Below are positions 1 through 6,064 of a DNA stretch of 7,835 nt, in pieces. How positions within the stretch are numbered: position 1 is the first letter of the stretch; every line of letters begins with the position of its first letter. The position numbers were made by a program, and so were the translations under genes. The notes beneath the pieces were generated by a model. The model was not told the origin of the DNA and searched no databases. It worked only from the letters and a program-made list of their open reading frames with translations. This DNA comes from Planctomycetaceae bacterium (GTDB lineage: Bacteria; Planctomycetota; Planctomycetia; Pirellulales; Thermoguttaceae): positions 1 to 7,835 of the forward strand of contig DOMV01000248.1 in assembly GCA_003509805.1 (NCBI GenBank), given 5' to 3'.

Positions 1-91
1 TACCCGATACCCAAGTACCCGATACCCAAGTACCCGATCCGCGGGAACCCGGCTCCCTGTTACCCAACCCCCCGTTACCCGGGGAATTCGT
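1..91. repeat. Degenerate 15-bp-period tandem repeat (minisatellite-like)
   Basis: Units of 15 bp begin at 1, 16, 31, 46, 61 and 76. The first two are identical (tacccgatacccaag), the third shares its first eight or nine bases, and the later ones keep mainly the (t/a)accc opening; the last unit is 16 bp. In the frame of the surrounding gene the units read PDTQV, PDTQV, PDPRE, PGSLL, PNPPL, PGEFV: one proline at the head of each pentad. The gradient from identical to diverged units suggests repeated local duplication followed by decay. The array may continue upstream of the window. Confidence 0.8.
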
Positions 92-938
92 TACCGCGAC
101 GGCAAAAGGATGGCGATGGCTGCTGAAACAACAGGTACGCGAACCGGAACAATTCGGATGTTTCTTTTACGAGGGTTACGGAACCTACGAACACCGGTTT
201 TACACGCACGCCCAGTGTACGATCGCGCTGTGCGAATTGTACGCCATGAGCGGTAACGAGGAATACCGCGAGCCGGCCCGCAGAGCCGTCGAGTATTGCC
301 TGAAAAACCAGAGCGTCAGCGGCGGATGGCGCTACCATCCCAATGCGGCGGATCCGGCAAGCGATGTTTCCGTCACCGGCTGGGTCGTCCTCGCCCTTCA
401 AAGCGCCTTGGCCGCCGGACTGGAAGTTCCGCCGGAAAATCTCCGGCGAATCGACGCGTTTCTCGACAGCGTCGCGCGGGAAGGGGGAAGCCGGTATCGT
501 TACAGCATGGCGCCCGGCGAACGTGTTACCACCTGCATGACCGCCGAGGCGTTGCTTTGCCGTGAATTACTCGGCTGGGAACACGAGGATTCCCGGCTTC
601 GCGCCGGTCTCGACTGGCTGATCCAGGAGGAAAATCTCGTCCGGTTCGACGAAGCCCGGAAGCGGGACGTTTATTATTGGTATTATGCGACGCAGGCGTT
701 GCATCATTACGGCGGTGAACCGTGGGCGATTTGGAATGAAAGAATGCGGACCGAATTGCCGAAACACCAAGTTGCGCACGGGAAAGAGGAAGGAAGCTGG
801 TCACCCAAACAACCGGTACGCGATCTCTGGGGTGAGCACTACGGGCGGCTCTACACGACCTGCCTCTCGATTCTCATGCTCGAAGTGTATTACCGCCATC
901 TCCCGGTCTACGCGCCGCAGCATGAGACCACCCGCTGA
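1..938 (+). CDS. Prenyltransferase/squalene-oxidase-repeat protein, 5'-partial
   Basis: The frame is open from base 3 to the TGA at 936-938, giving 311 residues in the window. There is no in-frame ATG or GTG before the TTG at 237, and the sequence upstream of that codon already looks like the family (a segment with FYEGYGTYEHRFYTHAQ, then ALCELYAMSGN), so the true start lies before the window. The protein has successive helix pairs with aromatic and Gly-rich turns (CLKNQSVSGGWRY; VTGWVVLALQSA; DVYYWYYATQALHHYGG; and a C-terminal GRLYTTCLSILMLEVYYRHLPVY-like end), typical of the alpha/alpha-toroid repeat shared with terpene cyclases and prenyltransferase beta subunits. The DxDD acid motif of squalene-hopene cyclase is not seen; the matching region reads DVSVTG, so cyclase activity is doubtful. 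I know this architecture best from large planctomycete proteins of unknown role, often exported. The first 30 in-window residues are Pro-x4 pentads, probably a linker before the toroid domain. It is convergent with the next gene. Confidence 0.85.
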   Translation, partial: PDTQVPDTQVPDPREPGSLLPNPPLPGEFVTATAKGWRWLLKQQVREPEQFGCFFYEGYGTYEHRFYTHAQCTIALCELYAMSGNEEYREPARRAVEYCLKNQSVSGGWRYHPNAADPASDVSVTGWVVLALQSALAAGLEVPPENLRRIDAFLDSVAREGGSRYRYSMAPGERVTTCMTAEALLCRELLGWEHEDSRLRAGLDWLIQEENLVRFDEARKRDVYYWYYATQALHHYGGEPWAIWNERMRTELPKHQVAHGKEEGSWSPKQPVRDLWGEHYGRLYTTCLSILMLEVYYRHLPVYAPQHETTR

Positions 939-979
939 CGCTTCGTGCGGGCAGTATATCACTCGCTGACGCTTCGTGC
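933..979. repeat. Two direct copies of a 16-bp word between convergent genes
   Basis: The word cgctgacgcttcgtgc occurs exactly at 933-948 and 964-979, with starts 31 bp apart. The first copy contains the last sense codon and the TGA stop of the toroid-repeat gene (cgc tga), so the 3' end of that gene is part of the repeat. The remainder of the 65-bp gap holds only a T-run at 1007-1013, which overlaps the last codons of the opposite gene. Copy 1 can form a weak hairpin (CGC-ttcgt-GCG) but it has no T tract after it, so I do not call a terminator. It could be part of a dispersed intergenic repeat family; a single window cannot show that. Confidence 0.75.
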
Positions 980-1003
980 TCTGAAACGCTCGTTCCCTGA
1001 ATC

Positions 1004-3529
1004 TCATTTTTTTACTTGGGAAATGTATTTGCCGTCTTCCCAGACCCACGGTTGCGGTTGCGGGATGAGATCGTCGGGGCCGCATTCCCCTTGGAGCAGT
1101 TGCGCGAGCAACGTTTGACACTGCAACCGGATACGTTCATGGAATTCGTACGCCTTGTACTCGGACGCGGCCAGGTTTTTCAGCACGAGATAATCCGAAT
1201 CGGCCCAGGTTTTCAGCAACGCGCCGACATCCTCCCGGTCGATCCCCTGGAGCTGCCAAACCAAGTTGGCGCAACGCTTGGGATCGTCCAGCTTCGCGAG
1301 CAAGGAAACCGTTTTTCGGGAAAGCACGGTCTTTTCCCGTTCCGCCGCGGCAGTCTGTACGTTCATGTCTTTCAAGTCGTAATAGAAACCGGGCAACGTG
1401 AGCGAGCCATAAGCGCGTGCGGTATAATCGTAAGTGTTTGCCGAGATGATCCGCTGGTTGACCCAATCGGCAAACGACGCCGCTTGGTCGTTCGCCAAGG
1501 TGTCAAGCAAAACGTCGCGTTCGACCGGGTCGTTCCAGAGGCGTTCGAGGATGTTTCCCGCTTCGGGGGATTCGTCCCGGCACAGGATCGAAATCGTCGC
1601 CGTTTTCAAGTGGGCACACGAGGTGACGAGCGCCCCGTCGTAATCGACGAAAAACTCCTCGATCGTTTTGCCCGGGTGCGACTCCAACCAATCGTCGAGC
1701 ATCGCGACCGTGATCGCGAAATACTTCCGATCCTGTTCGGGTTTGCCTGGCGCATCCGTACCCGTCGTCCCGGTTTCCGGCGTCCAAGCGTCGTTGGCGA
1801 ACAATTTGTCCCCCAACGTCCGTTCCTGGGGAGTCATCCGAACCCGAATCCGTGAAATCGCGTACGTTTTCACTTCACGGTCGACGCGAAGCCGTTCGAT
1901 CCAACCGATCAATCCCTCGAAATCGGGGTTTTCCCGCTCCAACCGGGCCGCGACGAACCGGTCGAGGACTTGCCGCAGTGCCCAACTGTCATACGACGAC
2001 ATTTTCGGGAGCCATTGCTCAAGATAGGCGCGAACCATCGGTTCCACGAGGGGGGAATCGACCGCGGCGATCGCTTCCGCCTTCGCCCTGGCCAGATTTT
2101 CCTTCGAAGTATAATCGAGAGCCCGGTTGGGTTCCAGCAGGGTTTTCAGGAGCCCGACGACCCGGGGATCGCGGTTGGCCATCACGGCGTCGAAACCTTC
2201 ATGCGCCGTCGCGAAATGGGCGACCAACTCGTCGTACAATTCAGGGAATCCATGCACTTTCGCGGCGTAAAGAGCCGGGTACACGATTTCCGGGGAATGA
2301 AACCCTTTCCAGCGCCCCTGTTCGTCGTATCTGACGACGTGATGCCGCAAACAGTGCCGGATCGGCTCCAGGCAGGCGTCCCCCATTTCCTCGACAGCGA
2401 TCGCGAACAACAGTTGATCGTTGCTGTGCTGGAGACTTCCCATCGGCAGATTTGTTCCGGAGTAAGGCGAGGCAAAGCCGACGTGCAGGATTTTTTCGTC
2501 GGCCATCGCCTGAAAAGCCCGAGCGCATTCTTCCGGCGTCGGCGGATCGGAAAGACCGTACTTCAAGCGAGCCGTCGATCTCAATGCGCTTTTGAGCGAG
2601 GCGCTTTTGAGCGAGGCGCTTTTGAGCGGGGATGCTTCTTTCAGCGCGTCTTTCGACGTGTACCCCTGCACGCGTTCTTTTGCCAGCCGGGCCGAAAGAT
2701 AGGGCGCGAGCAACTTCTCGAAGGCGACGACCTGCCGGTCCCAATGCGGCTTGAGCGCCGGATCAAGCGAGTCCAACCCGTCGATCAACAACTCCGCATG
2801 CGCCCGGAGGGAAGGATAATAAACAGTGCAGTAATCGAAAAACCGGTAGGTGTCGATCGCGTCGTAATCGCTCTGGTAGTCCGAAGCGGGTTCGACGAGG
2901 CAACTGCGGGTCGAATGAAATTCGAAACGCCACCAATACCGGCTCTCGCCGTCGAAACGATCCACCGATCCCCGGGAATCGAGCAATTGCTTCTCCTCGA
3001 ACCGTTCCCGGATGAATCTGTCCCACGGCATGATCGAATAAAGTGAAAAACTCCCGGGCATAGAGTGTCCCCGCTTCAGGTACGGCTGCGCCGGCGGCCC
3101 GGCAGCTTCGCCGACAAGGGCCGTCAGGTCGCCGACGGTCAGGTTGAGAGGCGTTTTTCCGAGGGCGTGGTCGTTGCACCAGACGTCGGTTCCCGCCGGA
3201 AAAGCGGCAAAGTCGAAGGTACGGCGTTCTTCCGGCATGTGGACGGAAACGAAAAACGCAAGAATCAAAAAGACGAAAAGCATCGGCAGCGTTCCCGTGA
3301 GCAACCCGGCCCGCCAGGAACCGAGCAGTACCAGGGCGAGGCCGATTGCCGGGAAAATCCCGTAAATCAGGATCGAGCCCGTGAAAAACGAGATGCCGAG
3401 CACTTCATAATACTGCCAGGCGCTCGCGGGAGTATGGAGCAGGATGATCAGTACCAATACCGGTGCGAGGAAGACCGGCAGCAGCGTGGCGGCGAGGGTG
3501 AGTCGCAAAATCAACGGATTACGGTTCAT
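1004..3529 (-). CDS. Large membrane-anchored protein of unknown function (PEGA-like segment)
   Basis: From the ATG at 3529 this encodes 841 residues, ending in TGA at 1004-1006. Residues about 8-32, 40-72 (long enough for two spans) and 74-97 are hydrophobic, so three or four membrane helices form the N-terminus. Residues about 109-133 contain an AGTDVWCNDHALGKTPLNL stretch, which resembles a PEGA domain (usual pattern: G-x-x-V-x-h-(D/N)-x-x-x-x-G-K-T-P-h). Next come a Trp/Tyr/Phe-rich part (about 195-240), a threefold LKSAS repeat (about 301-315), and some 500 residues that look mostly helical and soluble, with no catalytic motif I recognise. The start is uncertain: the ATG at 3529 lies directly before the first membrane segment but has no Shine-Dalgarno sequence, and a TATAAA box ends 6 nt before it, which would fit a leaderless transcript. 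An in-frame GTG at 3589 has AAGG seven bases upstream and would add 20 residues. It lies on the same strand 224 bp downstream of the ABC membrane gene and may be cotranscribed with it. Coding status is strong; function is unknown. Confidence 0.8.
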   Translation of the reverse strand: MNRNPLILRLTLAATLLPVFLAPVLVLIILLHTPASAWQYYEVLGISFFTGSILIYGIFPAIGLALVLLGSWRAGLLTGTLPMLFVFLILAFFVSVHMPEERRTFDFAAFPAGTDVWCNDHALGKTPLNLTVGDLTALVGEAAGPPAQPYLKRGHSMPGSFSLYSIMPWDRFIRERFEEKQLLDSRGSVDRFDGESRYWWRFEFHSTRSCLVEPASDYQSDYDAIDTYRFFDYCTVYYPSLRAHAELLIDGLDSLDPALKPHWDRQVVAFEKLLAPYLSARLAKERVQGYTSKDALKEASPLKSASLKSASLKSALRSTARLKYGLSDPPTPEECARAFQAMADEKILHVGFASPYSGTNLPMGSLQHSNDQLLFAIAVEEMGDACLEPIRHCLRHHVVRYDEQGRWKGFHSPEIVYPALYAAKVHGFPELYDELVAHFATAHEGFDAVMANRDPRVVGLLKTLLEPNRALDYTSKENLARAKAEAIAAVDSPLVEPMVRAYLEQWLPKMSSYDSWALRQVLDRFVAARLERENPDFEGLIGWIERLRVDREVKTYAISRIRVRMTPQERTLGDKLFANDAWTPETGTTGTDAPGKPEQDRKYFAITVAMLDDWLESHPGKTIEEFFVDYDGALVTSCAHLKTATISILCRDESPEAGNILERLWNDPVERDVLLDTLANDQAASFADWVNQRIISANTYDYTARAYGSLTLPGFYYDLKDMNVQTAAAEREKTVLSRKTVSLLAKLDDPKRCANLVWQLQGIDREDVGALLKTWADSDYLVLKNLAASEYKAYEFHERIRLQCQTLLAQLLQGECGPDDLIPQPQPWVWEDGKYISQVKK
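2586..2630. repeat. Three tandem 15-bp units inside the large membrane-protein gene
   Basis: Units at 2586-2600 and 2601-2615 are identical (gcgcttttgagcgag); the unit at 2616-2630 differs at one base. Because 15 bp is five codons the frame is kept, and the minus-strand gene reads LKSAS-LKSAS-LKSAL, a short Lys/Ser/Ala stretch likely to be helical or a flexible joint. Near identity at the DNA level points to a recent slippage duplication. Confidence 0.9.
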
Positions 3530-3571
3530 GGTGGATTTATACTGGAAACGCGGTGAAAACGGACATTCAGT

Positions 3572-3648
3572 CAAGTCTGCCTGCCGCACTTGCTCGCCTT
3601 TAACGTCTTTTCAGACAAGTGCTTAAACAGATCGTTCGAGCGGCAGGC
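3572..3648. repeat. Nested inverted repeats in the gap upstream of the large membrane-protein gene
   Basis: GCCTGCCGC at 3579-3587 is the reverse complement of GCGGCAGGC at 3640-3648 (9 bp). Inside it, GCACTTG at 3586-3592 pairs with CAAGTGC at 3616-3622 (7 bp). A third option is CAAGT at 3572-3576 with ACTTG at 3588-3592, which excludes the second. The minus-strand RNA here would form the leader of the 841-residue gene if that is cotranscribed with the ABC operon. I see no T tract for a terminator and no known riboswitch pattern. The rest of the 3530-3753 gap shows no gene. Confidence 0.4.
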
Positions 3649-3753
3649 GATTGTGCGCGGGAACAGTTTCAGGCCGTTCACGGTACATTGATGCGGATGT
3701 ACGAAATGAGGCGGGACGGGATTGCCCGGAACCGGTGTTCGAAAAGCGGTGGG

Positions 3754-4467
3754 TTACGATTCCACCTCCTGGTTTTTGTAGCAGTAAATTCCGCAAATGG
3801 GAACGAGTATCGATTGCAACACCGTCGGGAGGCCGAAAACCAAAAGCAGCACGGGCACGGCCACGCGGGCGTAGCCGCTCTGAACAGTCATGTCAACCCC
3901 CAACGCGACGACGCAGAAAATACCCGCGATAATGAACAAGATCGCCATGAGCGTCGTGACGACGCCGCGGAGCACGAACGCGGTTCCCTTGAATTTGGCG
4001 ACCCCGAGGTATCGATGCCGGATCACGAACAGCAGCGTCGTATGGTAGGAAAAAAGGCCCGCGACGACGTAAGTCCCGAGAACCTGCGTCTCGGAAAAGC
4101 GGACCGTCGGAAACCAGCCGTTGGCGAACAAGGCCGTTTGGACCGCCTGCCTCAAGCCGGTGACGAACACGCCGGCCATGATGATCCCGACGCCGAAAAT
4201 GATCGCCAAACCGAACAACCACCGAACGAGAAACAGCCGCCCGGGAGAAAATGTCCGCGAAAACAGGAAGGCCCGGACGCCGCCGCCATCCCAGAAAATA
4301 CGGAAGCCGAGAACCGTCCCGAGCCCGCAGGCAAGCAGCGCCAGCGTCCCGTCGAAAAACCGAAACGGTTCCTTCACGAGCAGGACGTATACCCCGAGGA
4401 TGAGCAGGACCGGCCAAAGAAAGACGGCGCATTCCCCGTAAGCGAGTCTGAGAATAAATCGGTTCAT
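3754..4467 (-). CDS. ABC-2-type membrane protein of the GntR-regulated transporter
   Basis: 237 residues from the ATG at 4467 to TAA at 3754-3756. About six hydrophobic segments can be seen: near the N-terminus (FLWPVLLILGVYVLL), then TLALLACGLGTVLGF, WLFGLAIIFGVGIIMAGVF, TYVVAGLFSYHTTLLFVI, TLMAILFIIAGIFCVVALGV, and a C-terminal VPVLLLVFGLPTVLQSILV. With a complete ABC ATPase gene 74 bp upstream on the same strand, this is most likely the permease half of the transporter. Residues before this ATG in the open frame are Arg-rich and are a shadow of the ATPase gene, so the ATG directly before the first membrane segment is chosen. No good Shine-Dalgarno sequence precedes it. The 74-bp spacing from the ATPase is wider than the overlaps common in such operons. 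The substrate cannot be told from sequence; YtrA-controlled transporters in other bacteria are linked to cell-envelope antibiotic stress, but that is only analogy. Confidence 0.8.
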   Translation of the reverse strand: MNRFILRLAYGECAVFLWPVLLILGVYVLLVKEPFRFFDGTLALLACGLGTVLGFRIFWDGGGVRAFLFSRTFSPGRLFLVRWLFGLAIIFGVGIIMAGVFVTGLRQAVQTALFANGWFPTVRFSETQVLGTYVVAGLFSYHTTLLFVIRHRYLGVAKFKGTAFVLRGVVTTLMAILFIIAGIFCVVALGVDMTVQSGYARVAVPVLLLVFGLPTVLQSILVPICGIYCYKNQEVES

Positions 4468-4541
4468 CGTAATTTCATTTGAAAAAAGCGTCGTATGAAA
4501 AACACCTTGTCGGACAGGCGTTGTTTGAGGGACGTTGCAGA

Positions 4542-5525
4542 TTATCGTTCGGTTCGGTTCGCGTCGCCGCTTTGGACGCTTTCGACGAACAGTTCCTCCA
4601 GGTTGAGCCCTTCCACCTCGACCGTTTCCGGGTCGGCGATATCGAACTTTTGGAGAAATGCCGCCAGCTTTTCCGGCGTGAAATCGACAACGACCCACTT
4701 GCTCCGTTCCTCGTCCCGCTGGGTTCGGAGCACCTTGAACAAGTCTTGCTTTTCCGGCAAAATTTCGCTTGCCGCGCCTTTGGGCAACGTAATCCGCCTG
4801 ACGTTTTCCTTGAGTGCGTCGAGTTCTCCCTCGATGATGAGGCGACCCGACGTCAGGATCGCGACCCGGTCGACGATCCGTTCGATGTCGGCGAGAATAT
4901 GCGAGGAAAAAACGACCGTCCGGTTGCCGTCGCATACGACATCGAGAATTTCCGCGAGAAAATCCCGTCTCGCCAGGGTGTCGAGTCCCGAAGCAGGTTC
5001 GTCGAGGATCATCAGTTCGGCGTTTTGACAAAGCCCGAGAATGATGCACATCGCGCGGCGCAGCCCTTTCGACGCCTCGTCATAGCGTCTGTTCATCGCC
5101 AGCCCGAAACGTTTTGCGAGCGGTTCGAGGAGCGATCCGTTCCAACGCGGGTAGAGCGGGGCGCACAACGCGGCGGCCTCGGAAAGCGTCAGCCAATGAG
5201 GAATCTGCATGTTTTCCGAGATGTAGGCGATTTTCGAACGGGTCGGTTCGTCATGGGCGATCGGCGGTTCGCCGAGGACCCGGATCGTACCGGCGTCGGG
5301 GGCGAGATGGGCGACCATCATCCGAATCGAGGTGGTTTTCCCGGCCCCGTTGGCCCCGAGCAATCCGTAGGCCGAACCGCGGGGAATCGAAAGCGTCAGG
5401 TGGTCCACGGCACGCGTTTTGTCTTTTCCCCGACCGAAAGAACGGCAAACGTCGCGGAATTCGACCGCATGAACGCCGGCTTTTTCGCTTGTCGCTTCAT
5501 CGGTCCTGCTGTTCATCGTAATCAT
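4542..5525 (-). CDS. ABC transporter ATP-binding protein
   Basis: 327 residues, ending in TAA at 4542-4544. Motifs in order: Walker A GANGAGKTT at 57-65 (K63, T64); a Q-loop region IAYISENMQ at about 99-107, with Glu at the usual Gln position; a degenerate signature ASKGLRR at 151-157 in place of LSGGQ; Walker B LMILDEP at 171-177 (E176) followed by the D-loop SGLD; and the switch histidine H209 in FSSHI. The C-terminal extension of about 90 residues is usual for exporter-type ATPases paired with ABC-2 permeases. It would hydrolyse ATP at the inner face of the membrane to drive the permease encoded next. The gene begins 7 bp after the GntR stop codon. The start is ambiguous: ATG 5525 lies only 3 nt after GAGG, while ATG 5516 lies 12 nt after it and shares its surroundings with the permease start. 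Confidence 0.93.
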   Translation of the reverse strand: MITMNSRTDEATSEKAGVHAVEFRDVCRSFGRGKDKTRAVDHLTLSIPRGSAYGLLGANGAGKTTSIRMMVAHLAPDAGTIRVLGEPPIAHDEPTRSKIAYISENMQIPHWLTLSEAAALCAPLYPRWNGSLLEPLAKRFGLAMNRRYDEASKGLRRAMCIILGLCQNAELMILDEPASGLDTLARRDFLAEILDVVCDGNRTVVFSSHILADIERIVDRVAILTSGRLIIEGELDALKENVRRITLPKGAASEILPEKQDLFKVLRTQRDEERSKWVVVDFTPEKLAAFLQKFDIADPETVEVEGLNLEELFVESVQSGDANRTER

Positions 5526-5532
5526 GTTCCTC

Positions 5533-5925
5533 TCAACTCTTCATCGATTTCCGAAGTTTCGTGTGTTGATTGTCGAGGATCGCCCGGATCTCTTCGTAAG
5601 AAAGCCCGAACCGGAGTCCTTCGACCAGATAGGCGAGGGATTGACGGTCCAGCGCTCCGTCGATGTAGTCTTTCGAAAACGGCGTCGGACCCTCCGCGAC
5701 GAAAACGCCGAGGCCGGGCCGCTGGATGACGACGCCTTCCCGGGCCAGTTGCGAAAAAATCCGGCTCGTCGTCGTCGGATTCAGCCGCAGCTCTTTCGCA
5801 AGTTGCCGAACCGACGGGAGTTTTTCTCCCGGCTTCAGCCGCTGCGAAACGACGAGACGTTTAATCTGGAGAACCGCCTGCTGGCAAAGCGGTTCACTAC
5901 TGTGGTAATCGAGTGTGATTTTCAT
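5533..5925 (-). CDS. GntR-family transcriptional regulator, YtrA-type
   Basis: 130 residues from ATG 5925 to TGA 5533-5535. Residues about 11-76 form the GntR winged helix-turn-helix: a first helix around QQAVLQIKRLV, the family hallmark GEKLPSVRQLAKEL (33-46) followed by LNPTTTSRIFSQL as recognition helix, and the wing REGVVIQRPGLGVFV (62-76). The C-terminal tail of about 50 residues is short and helical, too small for the FCD or UTRA ligand domains; this is the YtrA-like form, which commonly precedes ABC transporter genes and represses its own operon. The ATPase gene follows after 7 bp. A consensus-like promoter with an overlapping palindrome lies 30-70 bp upstream. The inducer is unknown. 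Gene identity is firm; repression of its own operon is inferred. Confidence 0.92.
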   Translation of the reverse strand: MKITLDYHSSEPLCQQAVLQIKRLVVSQRLKPGEKLPSVRQLAKELRLNPTTTSRIFSQLAREGVVIQRPGLGVFVAEGPTPFSKDYIDGALDRQSLAYLVEGLRFGLSYEEIRAILDNQHTKLRKSMKS

Positions 5926-5954
5926 GTTTTTTGGAAAGCGGGAATCGCTTAACC

Positions 5955-5979
5955 GCTGTACGGTATATTATCATACAGC
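5955..5979. promoter_or_regulatory. 25-bp palindrome, candidate GntR operator
   Basis: GCTGTA at 5955-5960 and TACAGC at 5974-5979 are exact inverted repeats separated by 13 bp, and three further inner base pairs are symmetric (G/C at 5962/5972, T/A and A/T at 5964-5965/5969-5970), so 9 of 12 positions match. GntR regulators typically bind palindromes with GT and AC in the outer arms, as here. The site covers the -10 box and the predicted start of transcription, so binding would block RNA polymerase, the usual design for an autorepressed YtrA-type operon. Binding itself is inference. Confidence 0.6.
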
Positions 5980-5993
5980 AAATCGCATGTCAA
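5965..5993 (-). promoter_or_regulatory. Sigma-70-like promoter of the gntR-ABC operon
   Basis: Read on the minus strand, a perfect TTGACA (-35) lies at 5993-5988 and TAATAT (-10) at 5970-5965, separated by 17 bp. An alternative -10, GATAAT at 5972-5967, would give a 15-bp spacer. Transcription would begin near 5958, leaving a leader of about 33 nt before the ATG at 5925. This is the best-formed promoter in the window. Confidence 0.7.
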
Positions 5994-6013
5994 GGGTGTT
6001 TTTCTCGAAAACC

Positions 6014-6064
6014 AAAAAAAACGGAAAAGAATTGAATCGTTTCGCTTTCAAAATAAAAACGATT
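6014..6064 (-). terminator. Possible weak terminator at the end of epmB
   Basis: AATCGTTT (6035-6042) and AAACGATT (6057-6064) are 8-bp inverted repeats with a 14-nt loop that contains the epmB stop codon. On the minus strand the hairpin is followed after 13 nt by eight T residues (6021-6014). The stem is AT-rich and the T tract is displaced, so this is a poor intrinsic terminator. Its position, between epmB and the separate gntR promoter, is where one would be expected. Confidence 0.3.

Noticed and set aside
1..91. CRISPR array at the left edge
   Set aside because: The units are 15 bp, contiguous and decaying, with no spacers, and they are translated in frame with the following gene.
933..1013. 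Bidirectional terminator between the convergent genes
   Set aside because: The 16-bp copies are direct repeats and do not pair with each other. The T-run lies inside the last codons of the opposite gene, with no strong stem before it on the plus strand.
1016..3046. Long plus-strand open frames (1016-1855, 1970-3046) opposite the large membrane-protein gene
   Set aside because: The minus-strand frame has coherent membrane segments and a folded-protein composition over 841 residues; the plus-strand frames are Arg-rich shadows without any recognisable motif.
3716..3727. CGGG-attg-CCCG hairpin after the permease stop, as a terminator
   Set aside because: The stem is only 4 bp and no T tract follows on the minus strand.
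4468..5049. N-terminal extension of the permease frame to 5049
   Set aside because: The extension is Arg-rich, overlaps the ATPase coding region in another frame, and shows no family similarity; the ATG at 4467 directly precedes the first membrane segment.
3619..5729. Plus-strand frames 3619-4482 and 4479-5729
   Set aside because: They lie antisense to the permease and ABC ATPase, which have clear membrane segments and nucleotide-binding motifs. The shadows are charged, low-complexity and motif-free.
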